NCBI RefSeq assembly: GCF_013128195.2
Contig: NZ_CP053452.2
Location: 3,472,001 to 3,536,000, forward strand
Length of the DNA: 64,000 nt
Direction of reading: 5' to 3'
Source of the DNA: Frigoriglobus tundricola
GTDB lineage: Bacteria; Planctomycetota; Planctomycetia; Gemmatales; Gemmataceae
How positions within the stretch are numbered: the stretch's first letter is position 1; the number at the start of each line of letters is the position of its first letter. Under the pieces are notes generated by a model that did no database searches, was not told where the DNA came from, and saw only the letters and a program-made list of their open reading frames with translations. This document shows, piece by piece, positions 37,106-45,418 of the stretch. The position numbers and the translations under genes were made by a program.

Positions 37106-37659
37106 TGCCCAGTCGCTCCTACAGGTGGGGCATCCGGCGAAGCGGTCGGACGGCCCGAACAGGTGCAAACGATAGCCCGATTGTACGCCACGGCCGGGCC
37201 GTTACGCCACGCGAAACCGTGCAACCCCAAGGGGGGCTGGGGCTTCGTCCGTTGGGCGTTTGGCGCCGGGTGTCGGGTATTCGGACGGTCGCTGCCGATA
37301 GCGGGTCTCGGTCCGCGGTCACGAAACACGAGGCCCCGAACACCGAACACGACTACGAACGAGTCTAACCGGTTTAACGTGTGCCCCGGGCTGGCGTTGG
37401 CGAGTTCCGCCGATCCGGTGTCGCGCGGGCGAGTTATTGATCATTTTCTCGGCGGAATCGACACAACCGGATGGGGGGATTTTGATTTGACTTGCCCGTT
37501 CCACGGCCTACTTTTCAGGCGGGCGAAGCATTCAGGCCGGGCAACAGGATCTTTCCGCCGGGGCCGCACGGCTCGCGCCACTGTCCCGATCGCCCCGTCC
37601 GTCGCACCGCGTTCGTCCCGTTCCCGAGCGAGCGCCCCTTTAAATCGAACCAACCGGAC
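37106..37659. other. 554-bp divergent intergenic region without a gene
   Basis: It separates the VWA gene (minus) from the coiled-coil gene (plus) and must hold both promoters. Around 37320-37350 there is a stutter of the form CGAACACCGAACACG, in the style of the other short-period repeats here. An A/T-richer patch at about 37430-37500 (GAGTTATTGATCATTTTC) is the best place for a promoter. I cannot fix -35 and -10 boxes with confidence. Nothing else is recognisable. Confidence 0.5.
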
Positions 37660-38658
37660 ATGGCAAACCCGAACCTCCCGTCCGACCAGTCGCCCCCTGC
37701 CATTTCGGCCGCCGAACTCCGGCGCCGGTTGCTCGCGTCCACCCCGCCGCCGATCGCCGCGACCGCGTCCACCCCCGACCCGGCCGAAGACGGCGCGACC
37801 GATGAGGCCCTCCCGGCCCCCGCGCCCGGCAGTTGGAGCGGCACCACCGACCTGCTCGCGCGCCTGAAGATGCCCGGCAAGTCCGGCGCCGTCCCCGTGC
37901 CGACGGCCCGGCCGGTGCCCGGCCCCGAAGTGCCGCCCCCGAACCGGGGCGCCATCAACCGCCGCCCGGGGTCCAACGGCGGCCGGTCGTACAACGGCGA
38001 GCCAACGAGCTCCATCGCCGGCGCGCTGAACCACCTCGCCGACCTGACGCACGGGAGCCGGCACGAGGACTCGCCGCAGGGCGAGATCCAGCGGCTCAAG
38101 GCCGAGAACAAGGAGCTGCGCACCCTCCTGGACGAGATGAAGCACCTGCTCCAGGAGGCCAGCGACACCGAACAGCAGCTCGCCGCGAAGGAAAAGGAGT
38201 TCGAGGCGGCGCTGGCCGAGAAGGACGCGCAGATCAACGAACTGAACGCCCACCTCGGGGCCATCGAGGACCAGATCGCCAAGGGCGAGCTGGCCCCGCC
38301 CCCGCCGGTCCCCAAGACCCGGAGCGAGCTGGAAGAGTGGGGCGACGAACTGGAACAGGAGAGCGCCAAGCTGACGCAGGCCAAGAAGCGGCTGGAGGAC
38401 GAGCGCCGGCAGCTCCGCGAGGACGAGGAGGCGCTGGAGAAGCAGATGCGCGACATGGAGGTGTCGATGGCCCGCGAGCGGGCCATGATCGCCCGCCAGG
38501 AGACCGAACTGAAGCGCTTGAGCGCCGAGATCCAGCACGAGCTGGAGATCCTCCAGCGCGGCGACGCCGGGCTCCGCGAGCAGATGGCGAAGTTCCAGCG
38601 GCGGGCGCAGGAGGTCATGACCAAGCCCGGCGGCGGGCCGCCGAACGGCCGCCGCTGA
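37660..38658 (+). CDS. Coiled-coil protein of unknown function
   Basis: A 332-residue cytosolic protein. The first ~150 residues are Pro/Ala/Ser/Gly-rich and probably disordered (STPPPIAATASTPDP, GSWSGTTDLLARLKMPGKSG). From about 150 a long coiled coil follows, rich in Glu, Lys, Leu and Gln, in two stretches. They are roughly 150-225 (EIQRLKAENKELRTLLDEM) and 245-320 (DELEQESAKLTQAKKRLEDE), broken by a PPPPVPKT hinge. The layout is that of bacterial filament-like or scaffold proteins, but no family is recognised. ATG 37660 is chosen because upstream codons give only Pro/Arg-rich filler. Confidence 0.8.
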   Translation: MANPNLPSDQSPPAISAAELRRRLLASTPPPIAATASTPDPAEDGATDEALPAPAPGSWSGTTDLLARLKMPGKSGAVPVPTARPVPGPEVPPPNRGAINRRPGSNGGRSYNGEPTSSIAGALNHLADLTHGSRHEDSPQGEIQRLKAENKELRTLLDEMKHLLQEASDTEQQLAAKEKEFEAALAEKDAQINELNAHLGAIEDQIAKGELAPPPPVPKTRSELEEWGDELEQESAKLTQAKKRLEDERRQLREDEEALEKQMRDMEVSMARERAMIARQETELKRLSAEIQHELEILQRGDAGLREQMAKFQRRAQEVMTKPGGGPPNGRR

Positions 38659-38682
38659 GCGGCTCCCTCTCATAAACCGCAG

Positions 38683-38716
38683 CGGGGCGCGGGACCGACT
38701 CCGGTCCCGCGCCCCG
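38683..38716. terminator. Perfect 15-bp GC hairpin between convergent genes
   Basis: CGGGGCGCGGGACCG pairs with CGGTCCCGCGCCCCG around a 4-nt ACTC loop. It lies 25 bp after the coiled-coil stop (plus) and 14 bp after the OPT stop (minus), the place expected for a shared terminator. There is no T-run. Confidence 0.7.
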
Positions 38717-38729
38717 TTCGCGTTCCGGG

Positions 38730-41138
38730 CTACATCGTCGGCCGCTCCCCCTCCTGCGCGGGGCTCCCGCCCTCCACGTCCGGCCCCTTACGCGAGCCGA
38801 CCCAGAGCAGGAGCGCCGCCAGTGCGGCGAACATCCCCACGGCAACCACCTTCGCCCACTCGACGTCGTCCGGCTTCCACTCCGGCTTCCCCGTCTTCTC
38901 GTTGATCTCGCCGAACAGGTGCAGTCCGAGATTGATGAAGTGGTTGAACCCGTCCGGAAGGAACACGAAAAACGCGATGATGAGCCCGCAGAGCGTGCCG
39001 CCGGCGATGTACCCGCTGGCGAGCAGCACGCCGGGACTGGTCTCCGATTCGGCCTCGTTCTTCGGCCGGCCGCGGAGCTTGTCGGCCAGCAGCCGCGCCA
39101 TGCCGCCGATAAAGATGGGGGTGCTGGACGCGAGCGCCAGGTACATGCCCACCGCGACCGGCAGCGCGGCCACCCCGCACAGCTCGAGGGCGATCGCAAT
39201 GAGCGCGCCGGCGATGACGAGCGCCCATTCCAGGGTGCCGCCGAGGATGCCCTTGATGATATTGGCGAACAGGCCCGGTTGCGGGGCGACGAACGCGGGC
39301 GGAGCGTCCTCGTTGTTGTCCATTTTCTTCTCCTCGCGCGCGATCGGCATGTCGGTGCGGTACACCGGCTTGCCGGCATCGTCCACCAGGTAGCGGCCCG
39401 GTTTCAGGTCGGGGTGTTCGCCCGCCCGAACGTGGACGATGTGGTACTCCCGGGTGTCCGCCTCCCAGCCCGGGGTGTCGTTCGTCTTCTCTTGGTTCCG
39501 GTTGTACGGCTTGCCGGGCTTCTCCTTCGGGGCGTCTCGCGGGACCGTCAGCACGGCGGTTTTCGAGATCCCCTGCATCGTGTAGTGCGTCTGGGCGGAG
39601 TTCAGCGCGAGCATCGTCAACCCGATCACGAGAGCTGACACGACCGATCCGATGAGGATGGCCCACTGCTGTTTCGACGGCGTCGCCCCGACGAGGTATC
39701 CGGTCTTCAGGTCTTGCGACGTGGTGCCGCCGTTCGACGACGCGATGCACACCACCGCGGCCACCATGAGAGCCGTGAGCCACGCCGTGTTCGGATCGAT
39801 GCGGCCGAGGACGAGGAAGATGAGGCACACGAGTAACAGCGTGGCGATGGTCATACCGGAAATCGGGTTGGACGAACTCCCGACTTCGCCCGTCAGTCGG
39901 CTGGAGACGGTCACGAACAGGAAACCGAACAAGAGGATGAGCGCCGCACCGAGCAGCCCGAAGGGAGTGAAGCCCAGCCCCAACTGCGGCACCGCCGCGA
40001 GGACGAGTACGAGAATGAGGCTTCCGTAAATCACGACCGTGATCGGCATGTCGTGTTCGGTGCGAACGGAACTCGGCGCCCCGCCCGCGACTCGGGTGGC
40101 CCGGAGGTCGCGGAGGCCGCCGATCACGGAGCCGGCGATGAGCGGTAGCGCCCGACACATGCTGATGATACCGCCGGCCGCGACCGCACCGGCCCCGATG
40201 TACCGCAGGTAGTTCGCCCGCAAGGCGTCCGGGTCCATGTTGCGGATCAGACCGGGGTTTTTCGCGTCCCTGGGCTTCCCGGCGGCCCAGTCCGCCGGTG
40301 CCACCGGGTCACTCAGTTGCTCACCGAACGTCGCGATGAGCGGACCGAGAACGAAGTACGACAGCACCGCCCCGGCCATCATCAGCGACGCGACCCGCGG
40401 GCCGATGAGGAACCCGACGCCGAGCAACTCGGGTGACAGTTCGCCGCTCACCTGCCCGCCCTTCAGCCCGGTCTTCGCACCGGTCGCGGCGTTGGTGGCG
40501 TACAACTTCGCGGCCGGCTCACCCGCCCACAACTTGGCCGCCGCGGTGAGGAACTTGTGTACGAGCGCGACACCGAACCCGACGAACACCATCTTCGCGG
40601 TCGCCCCGCCCTTCTCGCCCGCGATCAGCACCTCTGCGCACGCCGTCCCTTCCGGGTAAATCAGCTTCCCGTGCTGCTTGACGATGAACGCCCGCCGCAG
40701 CGGGATCATCATCAGGATGCCGAGAACGGCCCCGAGGACCGACACGGTCATCACCCGCACCGGGTCCATCTCGAACCCGAGCAGCAGGAGCGCCGGCATC
40801 GTCACGCCGACGCCGAAGGCGATGCTCTCGCCGGCGCTACCGGTCGTCTGGACGATGTTGTTTTCGAGGATGGTGGTCTTGCGGACGCCGAACGCTTTGG
40901 AAAAGGCGCGGAACAGCGTGATGGACAGAACCGCAATGGGCACCGACGCGGACACCGTGAGCCCCACCTTCAGCACGAGGTACAGCGACGACGCGCCGAA
41001 GACGATGCCCAGGACGACACCGGTGACGATCGTCGGCCAGGTGAACTCCGGCGGGGACTCGGACGCCGGCACGAACGGCTGGAACGGCGGCTCGGACGGT
41101 CCGGGGGGCGGCGCCCCCGGCTGGGACGGTTCGGACAT
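38730..41138 (-). CDS. OPT family oligopeptide/metal-chelate transporter
   Basis: An 802-residue inner membrane transporter of the OPT superfamily, which takes up small peptides or metal-siderophore complexes with protons. After a Pro-rich cytosolic N-terminus the membrane part starts with WPTIVTGVVLGIVFGASSLYLVLKVGLTVSASVPIAVLSI. Then come the conserved ENNIVQTTGSAGESIAFGVGVTMPALLL and YPEGTACAEVLIAGEKGG. About fifteen hydrophobic segments can be counted. A roughly 130-residue hydrophilic insert lies late in the chain (TVPRDAPKEKPGKPYN to KMDNNEDAPPAF). ATG 41138 (MSEPSQPGAPPPG) was taken as start. A 195-bp gap separates it from the divergent AtuA-like gene. Confidence 0.92.
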   Translation of the reverse strand: MSEPSQPGAPPPGPSEPPFQPFVPASESPPEFTWPTIVTGVVLGIVFGASSLYLVLKVGLTVSASVPIAVLSITLFRAFSKAFGVRKTTILENNIVQTTGSAGESIAFGVGVTMPALLLLGFEMDPVRVMTVSVLGAVLGILMMIPLRRAFIVKQHGKLIYPEGTACAEVLIAGEKGGATAKMVFVGFGVALVHKFLTAAAKLWAGEPAAKLYATNAATGAKTGLKGGQVSGELSPELLGVGFLIGPRVASLMMAGAVLSYFVLGPLIATFGEQLSDPVAPADWAAGKPRDAKNPGLIRNMDPDALRANYLRYIGAGAVAAGGIISMCRALPLIAGSVIGGLRDLRATRVAGGAPSSVRTEHDMPITVVIYGSLILVLVLAAVPQLGLGFTPFGLLGAALILLFGFLFVTVSSRLTGEVGSSSNPISGMTIATLLLVCLIFLVLGRIDPNTAWLTALMVAAVVCIASSNGGTTSQDLKTGYLVGATPSKQQWAILIGSVVSALVIGLTMLALNSAQTHYTMQGISKTAVLTVPRDAPKEKPGKPYNRNQEKTNDTPGWEADTREYHIVHVRAGEHPDLKPGRYLVDDAGKPVYRTDMPIAREEKKMDNNEDAPPAFVAPQPGLFANIIKGILGGTLEWALVIAGALIAIALELCGVAALPVAVGMYLALASSTPIFIGGMARLLADKLRGRPKNEAESETSPGVLLASGYIAGGTLCGLIIAFFVFLPDGFNHFINLGLHLFGEINEKTGKPEWKPDDVEWAKVVAVGMFAALAALLLWVGSRKGPDVEGGSPAQEGERPTM

Positions 41139-41333
41139 GGTGAAGGCCCGGTGCGAGTGCTTGGGGTAATAACGGAGATGAGCCACAACTTACGCGCCGG
41201 CGGCACGAAGGACAGTGGCGCCCGACGAGCGGCCCGTGACCGGTCCCCCGGCACGAACCGGAACGCAGCCGTGTTCCCCCGCGGGCGGACCGGATAAGAT
41301 GCCCGCGGACGATCTCTCCTCCGGTGTCGCGCG

Positions 41334-42689
41334 ATGAAGCGAGTGCGGATCGGTAACGGGTGCGGGTTCTGGGGCGACAACCTCGATGCGCCGGTGCGCC
41401 TCGCGACCGCCGGGCGCCTCGACTACCTCACGCTCGAGTACCTCGCCGAACTGACCATGTCGATCCTCGCCGTACAAAAGGCGAAGGACGCGAACGCCGG
41501 GTTCGCGACGGACTTTATCGACGTCCTCGGCCGGCTCGCCCCGGTCCTGGCCGCCCAGCCCGATCTCAAGATCGTCACCAACGCCGGCGGCATGAACCCG
41601 CACGCCTGCGCGCTCCAGGCCAAACACGTCCTCACGAAAGCGGGTACGGTCCGGCGGGTCGGGGTCGTGACCGGCGACGACCTCCTCCCGCACCTCGACG
41701 AGCTGATCGCCGGCGGGCACACCCTCAACCACCTCGACAGCGGCGAACCGCTCGCGTCGATCCGCGACAAGGTGGTGAGCGCGAACGCCTACCTCGGCGC
41801 GCAACCCATTGCCGACGCACTGAAGCAGGGCGCGGAGGTCGTGATCACCGGCCGGGTGGCGGACGCGTCGCTCACGGTCGGCCCGGCGGCCCACGAGTTC
41901 GGCTGGGGGTTCGGCGCGGCCGACCTGGACCGGCTCGCGGCGGGCACGGTCGCGGGGCACCTCATCGAGTGCGGCGCCCAGGCCACCGGCGGCCTCTGGA
42001 TCAACGCCGACGACGCCACGGGACTCGGCGACGTCGGCTACCCGATCGCGGAAATGAGCGCGGACGGCACGTTCACAATCTCAAAGCCCGCCGGGACCGG
42101 CGGCGCGGTGAACGTCGAGACGGTTTCGGAACAGCTCCTCTACGAGGTGGCCGACCCGGCCCGGTACTTCACCCCCGACGTGGTGGCCGATTTCACCAGC
42201 GTCCGACTGTCGCAAAAGGGGCCGGACGTGGTGGCCGTCACCGGCGGCACCGCGAACGGCGTCACGGACACGTACAAAGCGTCGATCGCCTACCGCGACG
42301 GGTTCATGGCCGCCGGCACGCTGGTGATCGCCGGGCCGAACGCCGCGCAGAAGGCCCGGCGGTCCGGGGCGGTCATGCTGGAAAAACTCAAACGGGCCGG
42401 GTTCACGTTCGCGGAGAGCCGCGTCGAGGCGCTGGGCGCGGGCGACTGCGTGCCGGGCGTCGTGACCGCGACCGCCGACCCGCCGGAGGTGGTCCTCCGC
42501 GTCGCGGTGCGCGACCCGCGAAGGGCCGCCGTCGAGCGGTTCACAAAGGAGTTCGCCCCGCTCGTGACATCGGGCTTCCCGGGCACCACCGGGTACACCA
42601 CCGGCCGGCCCCCGGTCCGCGAGGTGTTCGCGTACTGGCCGGCGCTGGTTGCGAAGTCGGCGGTGCGGGCGACCGTGTCGATGGTTTAA
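41334..42689 (+). CDS. AtuA-like protein, DUF1446 domain (main domain)
   Basis: A 451-residue protein matching the large N-terminal domain of AtuA, a protein needed for acyclic terpene (citronellol/geraniol) use in Pseudomonas; its reaction is not known. Visible family marks are IGNGCGFWGDNLDAPVRLATAGRLDYLTLEYLAELTMSIL at the start, VTNAGGMNPHACALQ, a VITGRVADASLTVGPAAHEFGW block and YKASIAYRDGF. The small C-terminal AtuA domain is not attached here but encoded by the next gene (42843), 153 bp later behind a hairpin. An enoyl-CoA hydratase follows, so a role in branched acyl-CoA breakdown is likely. Confidence 0.9.
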   Translation: MKRVRIGNGCGFWGDNLDAPVRLATAGRLDYLTLEYLAELTMSILAVQKAKDANAGFATDFIDVLGRLAPVLAAQPDLKIVTNAGGMNPHACALQAKHVLTKAGTVRRVGVVTGDDLLPHLDELIAGGHTLNHLDSGEPLASIRDKVVSANAYLGAQPIADALKQGAEVVITGRVADASLTVGPAAHEFGWGFGAADLDRLAAGTVAGHLIECGAQATGGLWINADDATGLGDVGYPIAEMSADGTFTISKPAGTGGAVNVETVSEQLLYEVADPARYFTPDVVADFTSVRLSQKGPDVVAVTGGTANGVTDTYKASIAYRDGFMAAGTLVIAGPNAAQKARRSGAVMLEKLKRAGFTFAESRVEALGAGDCVPGVVTATADPPEVVLRVAVRDPRRAAVERFTKEFAPLVTSGFPGTTGYTTGRPPVREVFAYWPALVAKSAVRATVSMV

Positions 42690-42710
42690 GTGATCCGTGG
42701 TAACGGTAGC

Positions 42711-42782
42711 GGCTCACATTGTGGTGCGGGCGTCTCGCCTGCTTACGTTTGCAGGCGAGACGCCCGCACCACAATGTGAGCC
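42711..42782. repeat. Perfect 32-bp foldback, paired-hairpin family
   Basis: Arms 42711-42742 and 42751-42782 pair over 32 bp without mismatch around TTACGTTT. Each arm contains the family core (GGGCG-TCT-CGCC and its complement), as at 8653 and 25572. It lies between the two halves of the AtuA-like protein, where such a stem may reduce read-through. Confidence 0.92.
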
Positions 42783-42842
42783 GACCCGAGGTGTCGGTTC
42801 CGTTTCCTGTGAGACCGGGCGAGACGAAGGGTAGTGCTAAGC

Positions 42843-43202
42843 GTGTCCACAATCACACTTTCCCAGCTCGCCCACGGGCGCAGCGGCGACAAGGGCAACC
42901 ACGCGAACGTGGCCGTGATCGCCTACACCGACGCCGGGTTCGCGTGGCTGCGGGCCAACCTCACGGCGGGGGCGGTGGCGGCCTACTTCGCGAGCCTCGG
43001 CGCGTCCCGCGTGGAGCGGTTCGAGGCCGCGAACGTCCGCGGGCTGAACTTCGTGCTCTACGACGTGCTGGCCGGCGGCGCGAGCCGCTCGCTCCGCACC
43101 GACACGCAGGGGAAGACGCTGGCGGTCGCGCTGTTGCGAATGTTGGTCGCGTGGGAAGAACCCCCTGTTAGCGCGGAGCGCGGAACGCGGAACGCGGAAT
43201 GA
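42843..43202 (+). CDS. AtuA C-terminal-like small domain protein
   Basis: A 119-residue protein with the compact fold seen at the C-terminus of AtuA: LSQLAHGRSGDKGNHANVAVIAY, where the GDKGN loop is typical, and RGLNFVLYDVLAGGASRSLRTDTQGKTLAVALLRM. Start GTG 42843 (MSTITLSQLAHG) is preferred; GTG 42834 is three codons earlier. The last ~12 residues (SAERGTRNAE) are encoded by the left arm of the palindrome 43156-43280, so the natural C-terminus may have been extended by the repeat. It presumably pairs with the product of 41334-42689 as a two-chain version of AtuA. Confidence 0.82.
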   Translation: MSTITLSQLAHGRSGDKGNHANVAVIAYTDAGFAWLRANLTAGAVAAYFASLGASRVERFEAANVRGLNFVLYDVLAGGASRSLRTDTQGKTLAVALLRMLVAWEEPPVSAERGTRNAE

Positions 43203-43280
43203 AGAACGAAACCCAAAAGAGTCTTCGGTTCTTTCACTTCGCGCTCCGCACTCCGCGTTCCGCGCTGAAGAGGGGTTCTT
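43156..43280. repeat. Palindrome with GCGGAACGCGGAAC stutter arms
   Basis: About 43156-43193 and 43245-43280 are imperfect inverted copies. Each begins or ends in AAGAACCCC and contains units such as GCGGAGCGCGGAACGCGGAA. The interior has a second nested pair (GAAGAACGAAA with TTCGGTTCTTT). The left arm overlaps the last codons of the AtuA C-terminal gene; the right end lies 18 bp before the enoyl-CoA hydratase start. Confidence 0.8.
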
Positions 43281-43298
43281 GAGAGCCGAGGAGGCTTT

Positions 43299-44081
43299 GT
43301 GTCCGACACCGTTCAATACACGCTACGCGGGCCGGCGGCGGTCGTCACGATCAACCGCCCCGAGAAGCGGAACGCCCTCAGCCGCGCGCTGATCGCCGAC
43401 CTCACCGACGCGTTCCTCCGCGCCAGCGCCGACCCCGCGGCCCGGTGCGTCATCCTCACCGGCGCCGGTCCCGCGTTCTGCGCGGGCATGGACCTCGACG
43501 AACTCCGCGGCACGATCGGTGACGACGCGGACATGGTCTGGGACGACGCGACGAAGCTCTCGTCGCTGTACGAACTGGTCTACACGCTCCCGAAGCCGAC
43601 CGTCGCCGCGGTGAACGGCGCCGCGGTCGCGGGCGGGGCCGGGCTCATGACCGTCTGCGACCTCGCCGTGAGCGTCCCGGACGCCAAGATCGGCTACCCC
43701 GAGGTCCGCCGCGGGCTGGTGGCGGCGATGGTGCTGCCGCACCTGTTGCGGCACGTCGGCGAGCGCACCGCGCGGTGGCTGCTGCTCACCGGCGAACTCA
43801 TCGACGGGCTGGCCGCGCTCCGCGTCGGGCTCGTGAACCAGATCACCTCGGCGGAGAACCTGCTCCAGACGGCGGACGCGTGGGCGCGGGCGCTCGCGGA
43901 GGGCGGGCCGAAGGCGCTCGCGACCACGAAAGAGCTGCTCCGCCGCTGCTCGCGGCAGGGCGTCGCGGTGGACGAACTCGCGCGGGCCAGCGCCGAGCCG
44001 CGGCTGACCGACGAGTGCCGCCACGGGCTGACCGCGTTCTTCGAGAAGAAGCCGGCCCCGTGGAGCCCGGGAGCGGGGTAA
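43299..44081 (+). CDS. Enoyl-CoA hydratase/isomerase family protein
   Basis: A crotonase-fold enzyme of 260 residues that acts on acyl-CoA thioesters, most likely hydrating an enoyl- or methylglutaconyl-CoA. Marks are TINRPEKRNALSRALIADL (CoA-binding start) and CVILTGAGPAFCAGMDLDEL. The oxyanion segment is PKPTVAAVNGAAVAGGAGLMTVCDLAVSV, and the catalytic-Glu region is KIGYPEVRRGLVAAMV. GTG 43299 is the start, set by GAGGAGG six bases upstream, an almost ideal ribosome site. Context with the split AtuA protein suggests a short branched-chain or terpene acyl-CoA pathway, but the carboxylase partner is not in the window. Confidence 0.9.
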   Translation: MSDTVQYTLRGPAAVVTINRPEKRNALSRALIADLTDAFLRASADPAARCVILTGAGPAFCAGMDLDELRGTIGDDADMVWDDATKLSSLYELVYTLPKPTVAAVNGAAVAGGAGLMTVCDLAVSVPDAKIGYPEVRRGLVAAMVLPHLLRHVGERTARWLLLTGELIDGLAALRVGLVNQITSAENLLQTADAWARALAEGGPKALATTKELLRRCSRQGVAVDELARASAEPRLTDECRHGLTAFFEKKPAPWSPGAG

Positions 44082-44211
44082 GAGTTTATCCGCAGATGGC
44101 ACAGAAGACACATATTGAAATCAGAATAAAGGAAGAAGGAGAGCCTTTTCAAACTTCGTCCTCTGCTGTCTTCAAATCTGTGTCTTCTGCGCCATCTGCT
44201 GATAAACTCTT
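44080..44211. repeat. 132-bp low-GC palindrome (CAGATGGCACAGAAGACAC type)
   Basis: Arms 44080-44119 and 44171-44211 are inverted copies of about 40 nt with a few mismatches. The element starts on the last base of the enoyl-CoA hydratase stop codon and ends 3 bp before the PfkB start codon, so it replaces the whole gap. It is strikingly A/T-rich for this genome and related in style to 32343-32472. Any ribosome site for the next gene would lie within the right arm. Confidence 0.88.
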
Positions 44212-44214
44212 CTC

Positions 44215-45189
44215 ATGAACCCCATCGTCGGGATCGGCGAAGTGCTGTGGGACGTGTACCCCGACGGCCACAAGGTCGCCGGCGGGGCGCCGTTCAACTT
44301 CGCGTTCCACTGCCACCAACTCGGCCACCCCGCGGTGATCGTCTCGCGCGTCGGCAACGACGACCTCGGGCGCGAACTGCGCGAGCGGGTCCGCGAACTC
44401 GGCCTCTCCGACGAGTACATCCAGACCGATTACAATCACCCGACCGGCACCGTTCAGGTGACGCTCGACGCGAACGCAGTGCCGACGTACACGATCACGG
44501 AAAATGTTGCGTGGGATCACATCGAATGGGACGAGAAACTTGCGGATTTAGCTTCGCGATACCGGGCCGTATGCTTCGGCACGCTCGCACTCCGCACCCG
44601 CCCCAACGACCGTGGCGCGATCCCACCGTTCATCCAGGCGAATAATAACGTCTTCGGGCCGCTCGGCCCGTACGACCCGCTCACCCTGGGCCACTGGGCG
44701 CCGCGGTTCGCCAGCATGCCTCTTCGGGTCGCGGATCTGAACCTCCGGCCCCCGCACTCGACCGAGTGGGCAATTCAAAGTTGTTCGGTGTGGGGCTACT
44801 GGGTGAAGATGAGCGCCGACGAGTTGCGCGAACTCGGCGGGACCGAAGCGGGACTGAGGGATCAGACCCCGCGGCGGTACTATGACACGTGCTGGTGGGA
44901 GAACAGCGACCCGAACCAAGTGCTAATCGTGACCGACGGACCGAACGGCGTTACAGTCGTGCAAGGGAAAGACGAGTTCCACGAACCCGGCGTGCCCGCG
45001 AAGGTCGTCGATACGGTGGGTGCGGGCGACGCGTTCACGGCCGCGATGGTGTGTCTGCACCTCGAAGGGAAACCGCTCCGCGCGTGTGCCCGGTTCGCTG
45101 TTCACTACGCCGCCCGCGTGTGCGAACAGCCCGGTGGCACGCCCCGGATCGACCGCAGCGCGGTCGAACGCGCCGTCTTCGGAAAGTAG
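44215..45189 (+). CDS. PfkB family carbohydrate kinase (fructokinase-like)
   Basis: A sugar kinase of 324 residues of the ribokinase fold. It has the N-terminal GIGEVLWDVYPDGHKVAGGAPFNFAFHCHQLG (sugar site with GGAPFN), SRVGNDDLGRELRERV, the ADLNLRPPH strand, and the C-terminal catalytic signature VDTVGAGDAFTAAM with the base Asp. GGAPFNFA and DLNLR favour fructokinase over ribokinase, but substrate is inference. ATG 44215 directly follows the palindrome. The last codons (CTTCGGAAAG) have been copied with the adjacent repeat 115 bp downstream (see 45177-45381). Parts are slightly less GC-rich than the average here. Confidence 0.9.
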   Translation: MNPIVGIGEVLWDVYPDGHKVAGGAPFNFAFHCHQLGHPAVIVSRVGNDDLGRELRERVRELGLSDEYIQTDYNHPTGTVQVTLDANAVPTYTITENVAWDHIEWDEKLADLASRYRAVCFGTLALRTRPNDRGAIPPFIQANNNVFGPLGPYDPLTLGHWAPRFASMPLRVADLNLRPPHSTEWAIQSCSVWGYWVKMSADELRELGGTEAGLRDQTPRRYYDTCWWENSDPNQVLIVTDGPNGVTVVQGKDEFHEPGVPAKVVDTVGAGDAFTAAMVCLHLEGKPLRACARFAVHYAARVCEQPGGTPRIDRSAVERAVFGK

Positions 45190-45381
45190 GTCACTCGCTC
45201 CGCGAGTGACACCAGCCACCGACCCCCAATGCCAGGGCGCGACTCGCGGAGCGAGTCGCCTACTTTCCCCGGCTGCGCGAGCGAGTATCGCCTTCGGAAA
45301 GCAGGTCACTCGCTCCGCGAGTGACGCGGACCCGCGACTCCCAATGCCAGGGCGCGACTCGCGGAGCGAGTCGCTTACTTT
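45177..45381. repeat. Two 90-bp direct repeats, each with TCC- and GGA-loop hairpins
   Basis: Copy one 45177-45266, copy two 45292-45381, period 115 bp. Each carries a perfect 9-bp hairpin GTCACTCGC-TCC-GCGAGTGAC, then CCAATGCCAGGGC, then GCGACTCGC-GGA-GCGAGTCGC. The 21-nt spacer between hairpin one and CCAATG differs partly. Copy one starts inside the PfkB gene, so the duplication took the end of that gene with it. The hairpin design matches 371-480. Two copies only, with no CRISPR character. Confidence 0.92.
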
Positions 45382-45418
45382 GAAAGGCGGCCGCGCGGAG
45401 CGTGGCGCTCTCGACGTT

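Noticed and set aside
8653-42782. Terminal inverted repeats of one large composite transposon defined by the three paired-hairpin copies
   Set aside because: Each copy is a complete foldback, housekeeping-type genes lie between them, and there is no associated transposase.
45177-45381. Possible CRISPR array (hairpin-containing direct repeats)
   Set aside because: Only two 90-bp copies, spacers related to each other, no cas genes nearby.
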